Source of the DNA: Gemmatimonadota bacterium
Lineage (GTDB): Bacteria > Gemmatimonadota > Gemmatimonadetes > Gemmatimonadales > Gemmatimonadaceae
Assembly: GCA_040388625.1 (NCBI GenBank)
Contig: JAZKBK010000003.1
Span: forward strand, 434,001 to 498,000
Reading direction: 5' to 3'
DNA length: 64,000 bases
The notes beneath the pieces are model-generated. The model saw only the letters and a program-made list of their open reading frames with translations. It was not told the DNA's origin and ran no database searches. The translations under genes and the position numbers were made by a program. Below, in pieces: positions 27,582-36,797 of this stretch (position 1 is its first letter; each line of letters opens with the position of its first letter).

Positions 27582-28472
27582 ATGATTGACCAGCTCACCG
27601 CAGAGGTCGCGTCGCGGATCGACGCGATTTCCGCGTCCCTTACCTCGCAGGAACGCACGGATGACACTGTGCGCTTATTGCGCGACATGAAGGCGTCGCC
27701 GGCTACCAGCATCAAGCAGGCCCCACAAGCCGCGCAGCGCGCCCTGGCCAAGACACGCAATCCGGATATCGGCATGGCCGAGCTCGTTCGAGTGGTCGAG
27801 GAGGATCCGACGCTTGGGCAGGCGCTTCTGCGTTACGCGAACTCGGCCTACTACTCGACCGGCAGCACTGTCGTATCGCTGCGTCATGCGGCGCAGCGGG
27901 TTGGCGCATCCGGCGTCCACAACGTCGTGCTGGGCGTGATGCTGGAAGGAATGCTGTGCAGGCCCGGCGGCGAATATCAGAAGATGGTGATTCAGGTGCG
28001 CGACCATCTCGTTCGTACGGCGCCCATAGCGCGGGCAATCGGACGTGGGTTCGGACTGATTCCGGACGAGTGCTTCTCGCTCGCGCTACTGCATGACGCC
28101 GGCAAGCTGATCGTATTCGACGTGATCGGTGCGCTGAGACATGAGACGCGGCGTGACGTCAACGTGCAGAAGAGCGTGGTATCGCGCGTGCTCAAGGAGT
28201 TGCACGAGCCGTTGGGCGGAATAGCTGTGTTGCACTGGGGACTCGGTGATTCCGTCGCGGCAGCGATATCGACGCATCATCGCGATCCGGTTCCCACCGA
28301 AGCGAATCGGATGAGCGAAGTGCTGTTCATTGCGGAACGCGCGGAGCATTCACTGTCTGGTGTGATCCCGCGAGAGGTCGCAACATGGTGGGAGCAGGGT
28401 GCTATCTCGGGCGATGCTGCCCGTGTCGAGGAATTGATCTCGGCGTATTCGGAAAGCGAGCTGGCTGCGTAG
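27582..28472 (+). CDS. HDOD domain protein
   Basis: HDOD proteins are HD-related signalling domains that usually lack phosphodiesterase activity. The N-terminal helical region precedes the HDOD core, with DIGMAELVRVVEEDPTLGQA, RYANSAYYSTGSTV, SLRHAAQRVG, and a later LLHDAGKLIVFDV that retains an HD pair. It is 296 residues. The gene is divergent from the cheA operon over a 212-base gap, a common arrangement in which an HDOD protein serves with chemotaxis or motility regulation. I recognise no output domain. Confidence 0.88.
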   Translation: MIDQLTAEVASRIDAISASLTSQERTDDTVRLLRDMKASPATSIKQAPQAAQRALAKTRNPDIGMAELVRVVEEDPTLGQALLRYANSAYYSTGSTVVSLRHAAQRVGASGVHNVVLGVMLEGMLCRPGGEYQKMVIQVRDHLVRTAPIARAIGRGFGLIPDECFSLALLHDAGKLIVFDVIGALRHETRRDVNVQKSVVSRVLKELHEPLGGIAVLHWGLGDSVAAAISTHHRDPVPTEANRMSEVLFIAERAEHSLSGVIPREVATWWEQGAISGDAARVEELISAYSESELAA

Positions 28473-28493
28473 GCAGCGTCCGCGGCGACGCCG

Positions 28494-29741
28494 TTACCCG
28501 GTGGCCGTCTGCTCGCTGAAGTACCCGTCATCGTACGCCTTGCAGAATTCGGCGTACTGACGCTCAGTCCGCTCGGCGGCATCACGCGCCAGTTGCACGA
28601 GGGCGTCACGCCAGGATGTTTCGCGCCCGAACGCCGACAGTTGTTCGATTGGTGCAGATCCGAGCCAACCGCCGCCTCTCAAGTGCAGCCACGCGGCGAC
28701 TGACGCCATCTGTACGATGGCCTCGCCGATCTTCTTCGGCTGTCTGGCCCACTCGTGCAGGCGAACACGATCTTCCTCTGGCTGCATCTCGCGGCTGCAG
28801 TAGCTGCCGCCATTCCACTCTGCGGAAAAGAGAAATGCCGGGGCAACGACGGACGAGTGACGTTGAACCGAGACTATCCGATCCGCCTCGTCGCGCCACG
28901 CGGGTTGACCGTGGGCACGAAGCGTTGCGATCGCCGAAGCGTGGGCGAGCTTCACGTCGAGCAGCACGTTGCGATCGGGTGAGCCCCGCCCTTCTACCAG
29001 CACGATGTAGCGTGGAAAGGCGATACTCCCGATTCCGGCGATACGGTGCGCCACGTCGACGATCCTGAAGTATTCGCGATCACGCGCGGCGTCAGCGATG
29101 CTTTCCATCATGTGCTCGATGCCAGCGCGCTCCTCGGCGGTAACAGCAAGCGTGTGCTGCCCATCGATCAGCACTCGGCGGCGCTTGCCCTTGCGTGTGG
29201 TGTAGCGACCGAGCAGCTCCGTGCGGGACCTGCCCGCGACCTGCGCGAACAGACGCTTGACCGTTCCTCGCGCGCTCTCGCGCTCGATCCAGGAAGGCTT
29301 GCCGAGCGATAGCTCGGTCGAATATGCGACCAGCGAGCGTTGGACGAGCGCGTCCGTATCATCTGGCGATACCCCCCATTCGTCCGATCCGACATGGATG
29401 CTCGCGAGGAACCTGACGAGATCCAGGGTCAACGGGCCGAGCGCGCTCTCGTCGAAGTCCGTGACGTCGAAATACGTGAGGCGATTGTCCCCCTTGAAGG
29501 TCCCGAAGTTCTCAACGTGGAGATCGCCGCACAACCAGGCCGGAGGCGCGCCGGAGAGCGTCTCGACCTGCGGGAGTGCAGCATAGAACAACTGGCACGC
29601 TCCGCGCATGAACGAGAACGGAGTCTGCCTCATCGCGGCATATTTTCGGAGTCGAAGCGCCGGATCCGACCCCTGGTTGGCCGCAACGATCGACTTCAGC
29701 GGGTCGGATGAGAGGTTGGATGGCGCGTCGCTGTCGTTCAT
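28494..29741 (-). CDS. DUF2252 family protein
   Basis: Cytoplasmic protein of 415 residues with the DUF2252 pattern: KYAAMRQTPFSFMRGACQLFY, then APPAWLCGDLHVENFGTFKG and YFDVTDFDESALGPLTLDL. The family has a protein-kinase-like fold; GDLHVENF is reminiscent of the catalytic HxxN element and DFDE of the DFG-type metal site, so an aminoglycoside-phosphotransferase-like activity is possible but untested. Convergent with the HDOD gene and divergent from the NRAMP-like gene over 96 bases. Confidence 0.88.
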   Translation of the reverse strand: MNDSDAPSNLSSDPLKSIVAANQGSDPALRLRKYAAMRQTPFSFMRGACQLFYAALPQVETLSGAPPAWLCGDLHVENFGTFKGDNRLTYFDVTDFDESALGPLTLDLVRFLASIHVGSDEWGVSPDDTDALVQRSLVAYSTELSLGKPSWIERESARGTVKRLFAQVAGRSRTELLGRYTTRKGKRRRVLIDGQHTLAVTAEERAGIEHMMESIADAARDREYFRIVDVAHRIAGIGSIAFPRYIVLVEGRGSPDRNVLLDVKLAHASAIATLRAHGQPAWRDEADRIVSVQRHSSVVAPAFLFSAEWNGGSYCSREMQPEEDRVRLHEWARQPKKIGEAIVQMASVAAWLHLRGGGWLGSAPIEQLSAFGRETSWRDALVQLARDAAERTERQYAEFCKAYDDGYFSEQTATG

Positions 29742-29837
29742 TCAGCTAATCGTATGCACACGCAGTCGAGGCGGAAAGGTTGGACAACGTAACAAACTCC
29801 ACAGGATAACGCCGCAGCCGCGGCCCAACCCGACACC

Positions 29838-31184
29838 ATGGCGCAAGAGCAACCTGAACACAGGCACGGGCACAGGGCGGGCCACGTGACGACCCTGCCC
29901 AATATCGAGATACGCAATACCGGACCGAAGGCGTTCCTCAGAAAGCTGGGTCCTGGTCTGGTTACCGGCGCTGCGGACGACGATCCATCCGGCATCGCCA
30001 CGTATTCGCAGGCCGGAGCAGCATTTGGATATGGCCTGCTGTGGACGGCACTGATCGGCCTGCCAATGATGATCGCAGTGCAGCTGATGTGCGCCAGGGT
30101 CGGCGTCGTCGCCAAGTCCGGGCTCGCTACGGCGCTTCGGGACCACTACTCACGAAGCCTGCTCTGGTTCGCGTGCATGCTGCTCGTGGTGGCGAACACG
30201 CTGAACATAGCCGCGGATCTGGGCGGCATGGCAGCGGCAGCGCAATTGCTCACTGGCATTCCACGCGTGATTCTCGTGCCAGTGTTTGCGGCGCTGATAC
30301 TCGCGCTGCTGATATTCGCGTCATACGAATCCATGGCGCGCGTGCTCAAGTGGTTCGCACTCGCATTGTTCGCGTACGTAATCGCCGCCGTGCTCGCCCA
30401 TCCGAGCATACTCGGCGTGTTGAAGGGAACGTTCCTGCCATCGATAAGATGGGACAGGGAATACCTGATGACGTTCGTGGCAATTCTCGGTACCACGATT
30501 TCACCGTATCTCTTTTTCTGGCAGGCCTCGCAGGTGGCGGAGCAGGAAGAGCACATGCGGGCGCGATTTCCGATGCGGAGAAGGCGCGGAGAGATGCGCC
30601 GCACAGGACGCGAGCTGAGAGACGCAGCTGTCGATACGGAGTCGGGGATGGTCGTGTCGCAGGTCATAATGTTCTTCATAATCCTCACGGCGGGTGCAAC
30701 GCTTCACAAAGCCGGCATTACCGACGTGCAGAGCGCCGATCAGGCGGCAATTGCGCTGCGTCCTCTTGCGGGGCCACTTGCGTACTGGGTCTTCGCGCTC
30801 GGGATCGTCGGAACGGGAATGCTGGGTGTTCCGGTGCTGGCGGGCTCGGCGGCGTACGCCATCGCAGAAGCGGGTGCATTCAAGGGCGGCATGGATGAGA
30901 AGCCCGACGGTGCGCGCGTGTTCTACGGCGTGATGGCGATTGCGATGGGAATGGGCACCGTGCTCGCGTTGACCAAGTTCAACGCGATGAAGATGCTGGT
31001 CTGGTCCGCCGTGATGAACGGAGTGCTGGCACCGCCGTTGATCGTGATCATTCTCATGGTGTGCAACAATGAGAAGATCATGGGGCGTTACAAGAATGGT
31101 AGATTGCTCAACGTTCTGGGATGGGCAACAGCCGTACTGATGGGAGTTGCCGCTCTCGCGATGATCGTGTCGTTCTTCGTCTAG
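29838..31184 (+). CDS. NRAMP/SLC11-related divalent metal transporter with altered motifs
   Basis: Polytopic transporter of 448 residues with about eleven hydrophobic segments and homology to NRAMP (SLC11). A His-rich cytosolic N-terminal extension precedes TM1. In canonical NRAMP TM1 has DPGN; here the position reads DDDPSG (residues 47-52). In TM6, where the canonical motif is MPHN, the segment is ISPYLFFWQ (about 221-229), so the Asn of TM1 and the Met/His of TM6 are absent. That matches a subgroup with divergent metal specificity rather than standard Mn2+/Fe2+ import. A terminator follows 20 bases after the stop. Confidence 0.85.
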   Translation: MAQEQPEHRHGHRAGHVTTLPNIEIRNTGPKAFLRKLGPGLVTGAADDDPSGIATYSQAGAAFGYGLLWTALIGLPMMIAVQLMCARVGVVAKSGLATALRDHYSRSLLWFACMLLVVANTLNIAADLGGMAAAAQLLTGIPRVILVPVFAALILALLIFASYESMARVLKWFALALFAYVIAAVLAHPSILGVLKGTFLPSIRWDREYLMTFVAILGTTISPYLFFWQASQVAEQEEHMRARFPMRRRRGEMRRTGRELRDAAVDTESGMVVSQVIMFFIILTAGATLHKAGITDVQSADQAAIALRPLAGPLAYWVFALGIVGTGMLGVPVLAGSAAYAIAEAGAFKGGMDEKPDGARVFYGVMAIAMGMGTVLALTKFNAMKMLVWSAVMNGVLAPPLIVIILMVCNNEKIMGRYKNGRLLNVLGWATAVLMGVAALAMIVSFFV

Positions 31185-31203
31185 CAAGGAGTGCGGACAC
31201 AAG

Positions 31204-31239
31204 AAGTCCGGCGCTTACCGAGCGCCGGACTTTTTTTTC
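31204..31239 (+). terminator. Rho-independent terminator after the NRAMP-like gene
   Basis: Twelve-base-pair perfect stem (arms 31204-31215 and 31221-31232) with a five-base loop, followed by a run of eight T. It sits 20 bases after the NRAMP-like stop and separates it from the convergent YeaQ-like gene. Confidence 0.93.
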
Positions 31240-31279
31240 ATGCAATCGTCGTCCTCATACTCGCGGACGACAACAAGCG

Positions 31280-31537
31280 TCAGACTGCGGTGCGGTTTCC
31301 TGTAATCAGACGAACGATCCAGACCAGTATCACCGCGCCGATTATCGCGACGATTATCGACCAGATGATACCGCCACCCATTCCAACGCCGAGCGCCGTC
31401 ATTATCCAACCGCCGATTACACCGCCGATTATACCGAGAACAATGTCCATGATCGGGCCATAACCGGAGCCCTTCATGATTCGCCCGGTTGCCCAGCCGG
31501 CGATGAGCCCCACGATGATCCACCAAATCCACGACAT
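31280..31537 (-). CDS. YeaQ/GlsB-type small membrane protein
   Basis: 85-residue hydrophobic protein of the transglycosylase-associated (YeaQ/YmgE/GlsB) family. Three membrane segments are visible, with the repeated Gly-rich pattern WIIVGLIAGWATGRIMKG and DIVLGIIGGVIGGWI typical of the family. These proteins are usually linked to stress responses; their biochemical role is unknown. Convergent with the NRAMP-like gene, sharing the terminator region. Confidence 0.93.
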   Translation of the reverse strand: MSWIWWIIVGLIAGWATGRIMKGSGYGPIMDIVLGIIGGVIGGWIMTALGVGMGGGIIWSIIVAIIGAVILVWIVRLITGNRTAV

Positions 31538-31648
31538 GTTACAAGTCTCCGTTCGTAGCTGTGGCCGGGCCCGTACTCAAGACACGACAGGTCCCGTTGA
31601 CCATGGGTGGAGCAAGACGCGCGCCGTTGCGAGGCACATTCGGATTTG

Positions 31649-32770
31649 CTACGGCAAACGTTTCCCGATCTTTACCCCGGTGTGCAAGCCACTGAGAATC
31701 GCGACTTTTCCGTGAGCACCAGCCGCCGTCGCAGTACCATCAGGTCCCGACATTACGACGTTGAGCGATAGCGAGTCGAGGCGCGACCAGGTGACGCCGG
31801 AATCGAGCGAGAACGATGTTCCTTCGGTCCCGACGGCGATCAACTGTTTGCCGGTTTTCCGTGCGTCGAGATACGCCACTCCGGACAGAAAGCCGGTCGA
31901 CGGTTGAGGTGCAGCGGCGATCCACGTCGAACCGCCGTCGTCGCTGCGTGCGACGGTGACGGCAGAAGCATCCGGCTTGGCGTAATTGCCGCCGACCGCA
32001 ACGAGATGACGCGTGTCACGACAGGCGAGTGAGAAGATTCCGGCTGCTGCGACACCCGCCTTGATTGGCGTTTCCACGACCGACCAGTTCCGGCCTCCGT
32101 CAGAAGAGTGGAAGACGCGTGACGACGCTGCGCCGCCCGTGCCCAGCCATGCGTCCTTGGGTCCGCATGTGACCAGCGAGGTCCCGCTTGCGGCGAACGC
32201 CCCTTCTCCGGGGAGCGCTGGCGGGAGTCCGGCGTCCGGAATACGAGACCAGTGCCGGCCGCCGTCCTTCGTTTCGAGAATCACGAAGCGGCCGTTCATC
32301 GGATCGCCGACCGCCAGCCCATGGCGCGAATCGAAGAAGGCCATGCCGTCGAGAAAGGCGCCCTTGCTCTCGTCATGGTACTGGAGCGTCCAGGTCCTGC
32401 CGCGATCGGTCGTCCGGTAGATGAGCGCAGTGTCCTGGGCCGACACCATCAGCAGCGCAGTATCGAGCGAAAATGCGTGGACAGCGCGAAAATCGAACGA
32501 CCGTGCCGCCGCGACGTTGCCTGGATGCCAGCTTCGCCCGGCATCGTTGCTCCACGCGAACGTCGCTCTGGTTCCGCTGATCCAGACGACGTTGCTGTCG
32601 ACGACACTCATGCCTCGAAACGAGGCGTCGGTCCCGGGATTCCGGGTGCTCCACTGAGCCTGAGCGCCCGAAGCAAGGGTAACCCAGAACGTTATCGCGA
32701 GCGCGATCGAGCGGGTGATCGCAGCACGCCGGTGCGACCAGACGATGGTAAGCGATGGCCATGGAATCAT
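31649..32770 (-). CDS. Exported BNR/Ycf48-like beta-propeller protein
   Basis: Exported protein with a signal peptide (MIPWPSLTIVWSHRRAAITR onwards, cleavage near AQA). It consists of repeated BNR-type blades with Asp-boxes such as SNDAGRSWHPG, TTDRGRTWTLQY, SSDGGRNWSV, SDDGGSTWIA and SLDSGVTWSR, the arrangement seen in Ycf48/HCF136-like and sialidase-like propellers. The start at 32770 was chosen because the signal peptide begins there; the frame upstream of it is antisense to the radical SAM gene. The function in non-phototrophs is unknown. Divergent from the radical SAM gene across 70 bases. Confidence 0.83.
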   Translation of the reverse strand: MIPWPSLTIVWSHRRAAITRSIALAITFWVTLASGAQAQWSTRNPGTDASFRGMSVVDSNVVWISGTRATFAWSNDAGRSWHPGNVAAARSFDFRAVHAFSLDTALLMVSAQDTALIYRTTDRGRTWTLQYHDESKGAFLDGMAFFDSRHGLAVGDPMNGRFVILETKDGGRHWSRIPDAGLPPALPGEGAFAASGTSLVTCGPKDAWLGTGGAASSRVFHSSDGGRNWSVVETPIKAGVAAAGIFSLACRDTRHLVAVGGNYAKPDASAVTVARSDDGGSTWIAAAPQPSTGFLSGVAYLDARKTGKQLIAVGTEGTSFSLDSGVTWSRLDSLSLNVVMSGPDGTATAAGAHGKVAILSGLHTGVKIGKRLP

Positions 32771-32840
32771 ACGGAATAATCTACGACCGGCCGCCACCGA
32801 GTCGTTTCGCTTTCGGTATCCATTCGGTATACTTCCGCTC

Positions 32841-33866
32841 ATGCCAGGGCTCAGGACTGGAGGACGGCAGCTCCCGCTGTTTCCACCGGATGTCGAACGA
32901 TCGTTCGAGTTATTGCCAGCGTTGGGGGAGCAGGGCGACATACGGTATTTCGCCACGCGTGCGCGGTCCGTTCTCAACGCTCCGGAAGCGACCGGGATGA
33001 ACTTCTGGTCGGTGAATCCGTACGTCGGCTGCGCGTTCGGCTGCACCTACTGCTACGCCAGGTACGCGCACCGTTACGTGATGGAGCGCGCGGCGGACCA
33101 CGATCGTCTGGAAGACGGGCTCTCCGACGACTTCGAGAGCATGGCTCCCTGGCTGGCGTTCGAGCGAAGAATCTTCGTCAAGCGGGACGCGCCTGAGATT
33201 CTTGCACGCGCGCTCCGCACAGGTGGCGAGCGCTATCTCGGTCTCATAAACGGCGACACGATACTCATCGGCTCGGCGACCGACCCGTATCAGCCGGCGG
33301 AGCGGCGCTTTCGCGTGACACGCCGGATTCTCGAAGTGCTGGCGGAGCACCCCGGCCTCAACATCGTGATCATCAGCAAGAGTCCATTGATCACACGCGA
33401 CGTGGATCTGCTCAGGCGTATTGCGCGGCACTCACGCATTCACGTTCAGATCTCGCTCATCACGGTCGATCGCGAGCTCGCACGACGGATCGAGCCGCGT
33501 TCGCCGACGCCGGATTCACGACTACGTGCGATTGCACGTCTGCGCGACGCGGGGATCGAGACGGGGGTGAACTGCATGCCGGTTCTTCCCGGCATCACCG
33601 ACGATCCGGCCGCGCTGGACGAGCTCGTGCGTCGCGTCGCCGAGGCCGGAGCGGTCCGGATCGGTGCGTGCGCCCTGAGACTCGACCGAAGCGCGCGGCT
33701 GCGCTATCTGCCGTTCATCGAGCAGGAGTTTCCGGAGCTGGCCGCGCGTTATCGCGCGAGCTACTCCCACGGCCGGAATGTGGGAGACAAGTATCGTGAG
33801 GGATTGGCCGAGCATTTCGCCGTGCTGCGCGCGAAATACGGCATCGGCGACGGCACCCGATACTGA
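32841..33866 (+). CDS. Radical SAM protein related to SplB-like/Rv2578c group
   Basis: Radical SAM enzyme with a 4Fe-4S cluster held by C64, C68 and C71 in CAFGCTYCYA (CxxxCxxC). Further motifs are ISKSPLITRDVDLL and ARIEPRSP-like region and the barrel strand ISLITVDREL, typical of the group containing spore photoproduct lyase-like and Rv2578c proteins. The start at 32841 (MPGLRTG) gives 341 residues; the longer frame to 32715 overlaps the divergent gene. No dedicated partner gene is adjacent, so substrate is unknown (DNA repair is one possibility for relatives). Confidence 0.85.
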   Translation: MPGLRTGGRQLPLFPPDVERSFELLPALGEQGDIRYFATRARSVLNAPEATGMNFWSVNPYVGCAFGCTYCYARYAHRYVMERAADHDRLEDGLSDDFESMAPWLAFERRIFVKRDAPEILARALRTGGERYLGLINGDTILIGSATDPYQPAERRFRVTRRILEVLAEHPGLNIVIISKSPLITRDVDLLRRIARHSRIHVQISLITVDRELARRIEPRSPTPDSRLRAIARLRDAGIETGVNCMPVLPGITDDPAALDELVRRVAEAGAVRIGACALRLDRSARLRYLPFIEQEFPELAARYRASYSHGRNVGDKYREGLAEHFAVLRAKYGIGDGTRY

Positions 33867-33878
33867 GAATCCCGAGCA

Positions 33879-34481
33879 TCAGGCGCGCTCGAGTCCCACG
33901 AGCGTCGACACATTCTCCCTCGGGATGTAGCAATGCAGTCCGCAGGGAACGAGACCGGCGTCACGAATGATACGCCGATACGACGCGCGGGATTCGGCAT
34001 GCCAGCCTTCCGTGTCGCCTTCGACTTCGTCCTCCGACGCGAATATCTCCAGGTATGCGAGTCCCGCGGTACGGTCGGCGATGTTGCGAATTGCGCGTAT
34101 CATTACATCACGCGGCAGATAGTTGATGACGCTGCAACACACAACCATGTCGAAGCTGCGATCGGGGACGAGCCGCGGCAGATCATCCACGGTTCCCTGC
34201 ACTATGTTGCGGCGCTTTCCGAAACGACGCACAGCATATTCGCTCGGATCGACGCCCTGATATCGTAGCGACGGACGAAGTGTTCTGAGTACCGGTTGCC
34301 AGCGTCCCTCACCAGCGCCGACATCCAGCACGGATCGGACCGGATGCGCGAGCACGTACTCCGTGGCGGCGACGGCGAAATTGATCAGTCGCCTGAGATC
34401 GGCGGTCGTTCCCACACGATGACTGGGGTGGCGGTACCACTTGTCGAAGTAGCCGCTGTCAAAACGCTTCTGTTTGGTCAC
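33879..34481 (-). CDS. Class I SAM-dependent methyltransferase
   Basis: Cytosolic methyltransferase of 200 residues. The SAM-binding motif I is SVLDVGAGEGRW and motif II/III regions are QGVDPSEYAVRRF and FDMVVCCSVINYLP. It begins at a GTG (34481). Same strand as arfB and ypdA and likely the last gene of that run, convergent with the radical SAM gene. The substrate is not predictable. Confidence 0.85.
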   Translation of the reverse strand: MTKQKRFDSGYFDKWYRHPSHRVGTTADLRRLINFAVAATEYVLAHPVRSVLDVGAGEGRWQPVLRTLRPSLRYQGVDPSEYAVRRFGKRRNIVQGTVDDLPRLVPDRSFDMVVCCSVINYLPRDVMIRAIRNIADRTAGLAYLEIFASEDEVEGDTEGWHAESRASYRRIIRDAGLVPCGLHCYIPRENVSTLVGLERA

Positions 34482-34526
34482 GATGTTGGTTCAGTCGAAC
34501 GTGAGTCGGACGGACGTCGCAGGGGA

Positions 34527-34988
34527 TCAGTCGTCGGCATTGCTGCGACGCACGCGTTTCTTCTCGGACAGCTTGCGTTTGTCGTCGAGCCGCGCCTGCT
34601 TCGCCGCGCGGCTGGGCCGCGTCTTCCGGCGCGCCCTGGGAATGACGAGCGCGCGCCGCACCATGTCAGCGAGACGCGTTTCGGCCAGCTCGCGATTCTG
34701 CAGTTGACTGCGCGTATCGCTCGCTACCACGCGGAGTTCACCGTCGTCACTCAAACGCGAAGCGAGGCGCGTGATGAGACGCGCACGATCGTCATCGCTC
34801 AAAGCCTGCGAAGCGGTGACGTTCCAGGTGATCTCGACGCGCGTGGATGTCTTGTTGACGTGCTGGCCGCCCGCGCCCGATGCTCGTGTCGCGCGGACGC
34901 CGAGCTCGGCGCGCGGGATCGCGAGCCTGTCATTCACACGCAGTGCGCGCTCGTCCTCGCCGTCAGCAGCGGAAGATCTTGTCGCCAT
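34527..34988 (-). CDS. arfB: Alternative ribosome-rescue factor ArfB (YaeJ-type peptidyl-tRNA hydrolase)
   Basis: Codon-independent release factor for stalled ribosomes. The catalytic GGQ lies in SGAGGQHVNKTSTRVEI, and the C-terminal basic tail (RRKTRPSRAAKQARL and beyond) matches the mRNA-entry-channel binding tail of ArfB. Size (153 aa) fits. The ATG at 34988 overlaps the ypdA 3' end by 26 bases; the longer frame to 35036 starts inside ypdA. Cotranscribed with ypdA, probably by position only. Confidence 0.92.
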   Translation of the reverse strand: MATRSSAADGEDERALRVNDRLAIPRAELGVRATRASGAGGQHVNKTSTRVEITWNVTASQALSDDDRARLITRLASRLSDDGELRVVASDTRSQLQNRELAETRLADMVRRALVIPRARRKTRPSRAAKQARLDDKRKLSEKKRVRRSNADD

Positions 34989-35934
34989 CGAAGCGGCCGT
35001 TCTCGATGAATATGCCGGACGTATATCGGCCGGCAACGATGCTACCAGCCATGTATATGCCGGGCACGTTGGTCTCGAGTGTGTCTGGGTTCACCGACGC
35101 ACGTTCGGTATCAGGCTCCAGCTCGATACCCAGTCGCCGAAAGAGCGCGAAGTCCGCGCGAAATCCCGTAAGTGCGTACACACGATCCGCGTGCAGCACC
35201 TCCTCCAATCCCTCGGCATTGCGTATGATCACGGCGCCCTGTTCGATACGCAACACCGTTGCGCCAAGCCGCGCAGAGATCTCGCCAGCGGCGATGCGGT
35301 TCTCGATGTCGGGCTTGACCCAGTACTTGACGCTTGCCGGAAACACGGTGCCGCGATATACCAGCGTAACGCGAGCGCCGGCACGAAACAGCTCGAGCGC
35401 TGCCTCGACCGCTGAGTTGCGTCCGCCGATGACCACCACGTCCAGTCCGACACTGCGATGCGGCTCGTCGAAATAGTGGTGGACAAACGGAAGCGACTCG
35501 CCGGGTACGTCCATGAGATTGGGCTCACCGAAATATCCGGTCGCGAGCACGAGGCGCTTGCAGTCGATCACAGTTTCTCCGCTCGGCGTTGCGACTGTGC
35601 ACCTGATGACATCACCAACGCGTTGTGCGGTCACGAGCTTCGTGTAGGTCCGCACGCGCAGCTTATCGGTACGTACCACACCGCGATAGTACTTGAGAGC
35701 TTCCTCGCGAGTGGGTTTCTGTCCAGCCGCGACGAACGGGTGGCCACCGATCTCCAGCAGCTCGGGGGTGGTGAAGAATCCCATGCCGATGGGGTAGCGC
35801 ACGATCGAATCGGCGATGGCGCCGGCCTCGATTATGAGCGGATCGATCCCGCACTTTCTGGCTGAAATCGCGCACGCGAGCCCGATGGGACCGCCGCCGG
35901 CGATTACCGTATCTTCGAATTGGTTCTTCTGCAT
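34963..35934 (-). CDS. ypdA: YpdA-type bacillithiol disulfide reductase
   Basis: Flavoprotein NADPH reductase of the YpdA/Bdr family, expected to reduce bacillithiol disulfide. The FAD-binding GGGPIG is at residues 13-18, and the NADPH-binding GGRNSAVEAAL at 170-180 is the diagnostic GGKNSA-like motif of YpdA. No redox CxxC pair is present, in line with the family. Length 323 is normal. It implies that the organism makes or made bacillithiol; BshA/B/C and the bacilliredoxins are not in this window. The 3' end overlaps arfB; it is divergent from the SDR gene. Confidence 0.9.
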   Translation of the reverse strand: MQKNQFEDTVIAGGGPIGLACAISARKCGIDPLIIEAGAIADSIVRYPIGMGFFTTPELLEIGGHPFVAAGQKPTREEALKYYRGVVRTDKLRVRTYTKLVTAQRVGDVIRCTVATPSGETVIDCKRLVLATGYFGEPNLMDVPGESLPFVHHYFDEPHRSVGLDVVVIGGRNSAVEAALELFRAGARVTLVYRGTVFPASVKYWVKPDIENRIAAGEISARLGATVLRIEQGAVIIRNAEGLEEVLHADRVYALTGFRADFALFRRLGIELEPDTERASVNPDTLETNVPGIYMAGSIVAGRYTSGIFIENGRFDGDKIFRC

Positions 35935-36089
35935 GTCGAGTCGAGTAAGCTACAATTGTGCCGGCTCGGGAGTGCATACGTCGCCGGCAATCACATAAAC
36001 TTACAATGATGTCATACGCTGCCTGCCGCAATCGGCCGGCGGAGCTGTCATGATGTATCAGTCCAACCATCGATGGAGAGAGGATTACA

Positions 36090-36797
36090 ATGAACATTGC
36101 CAAGGCGCGGGTGCTCGTCACAGGCGGGTCGAGCGGAATTGGAAAGGCAACGGCACTCGCGCTGGCCGAATTGGGCGCACGAGTGGCAATCTGCGGTCGG
36201 GACCGCGCGAGTATCGAGAAGGCTGGCGGTGAGATCGGCGCCAGCCCATTCGTCGCGGATGTGAGCCATGAAGCGGACGTCGTCGCGCTCATTCCGAAGG
36301 TGATCGACGCGCTCGGGGGCTACGACGTGCTCATCAACAACGCCGGGTTCGGCCGTTTTGCGCCGCTGGTAGAGACAACTGTCGATGACATGCGATCTGT
36401 ATGGGAGACGAACGTGCTCGGCGCGACGCTCGCCGCACGGGAGTCGGCCAAACACTTCATCAAGCAATCGTATGGCAACATCGTGAACGTCGCATCGACG
36501 TCGGCGGCACATGGCTCGGCAAACGGGTCGGCTTATTCCTCGTCGAAGTTCGCGCTTGCGTCGCTCACGGAATGCTGGCGCGCGGAGCTGCGGAAGAGCA
36601 ACATCCGTGTGATGCAGATCAATCCGAGCGAGGTGCTGACCGAATTCGCGCATCGCGCCCGCGGGACAGCCCGCGTGGACAATCCGAGCAAGTTGCGCGG
36701 CTCGGATATCGCGGCCGCCATCGTGGGCATGCTTGCACAGGACGACCGCGCGATGATAACCGAGATGACGGTGTGGGCGAGCAATCCGCGCGATTAG
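36090..36797 (+). CDS. Short-chain dehydrogenase/reductase
   Basis: Classical NAD(P)-dependent SDR of 235 residues, with the cofactor motif VTGGSSGIGKATAL at residues 9-22, the NNAG motif at about 89-92, and the catalytic YSSSK (S-Y-K) preceded by Ser in STSAAHGS. A strong GAGAGGA Shine-Dalgarno sits about seven bases before ATG 36090. The stop overlaps the convergent HD gene's stop by two bases. Substrate unknown. Confidence 0.92.
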   Translation: MNIAKARVLVTGGSSGIGKATALALAELGARVAICGRDRASIEKAGGEIGASPFVADVSHEADVVALIPKVIDALGGYDVLINNAGFGRFAPLVETTVDDMRSVWETNVLGATLAARESAKHFIKQSYGNIVNVASTSAAHGSANGSAYSSSKFALASLTECWRAELRKSNIRVMQINPSEVLTEFAHRARGTARVDNPSKLRGSDIAAAIVGMLAQDDRAMITEMTVWASNPRD

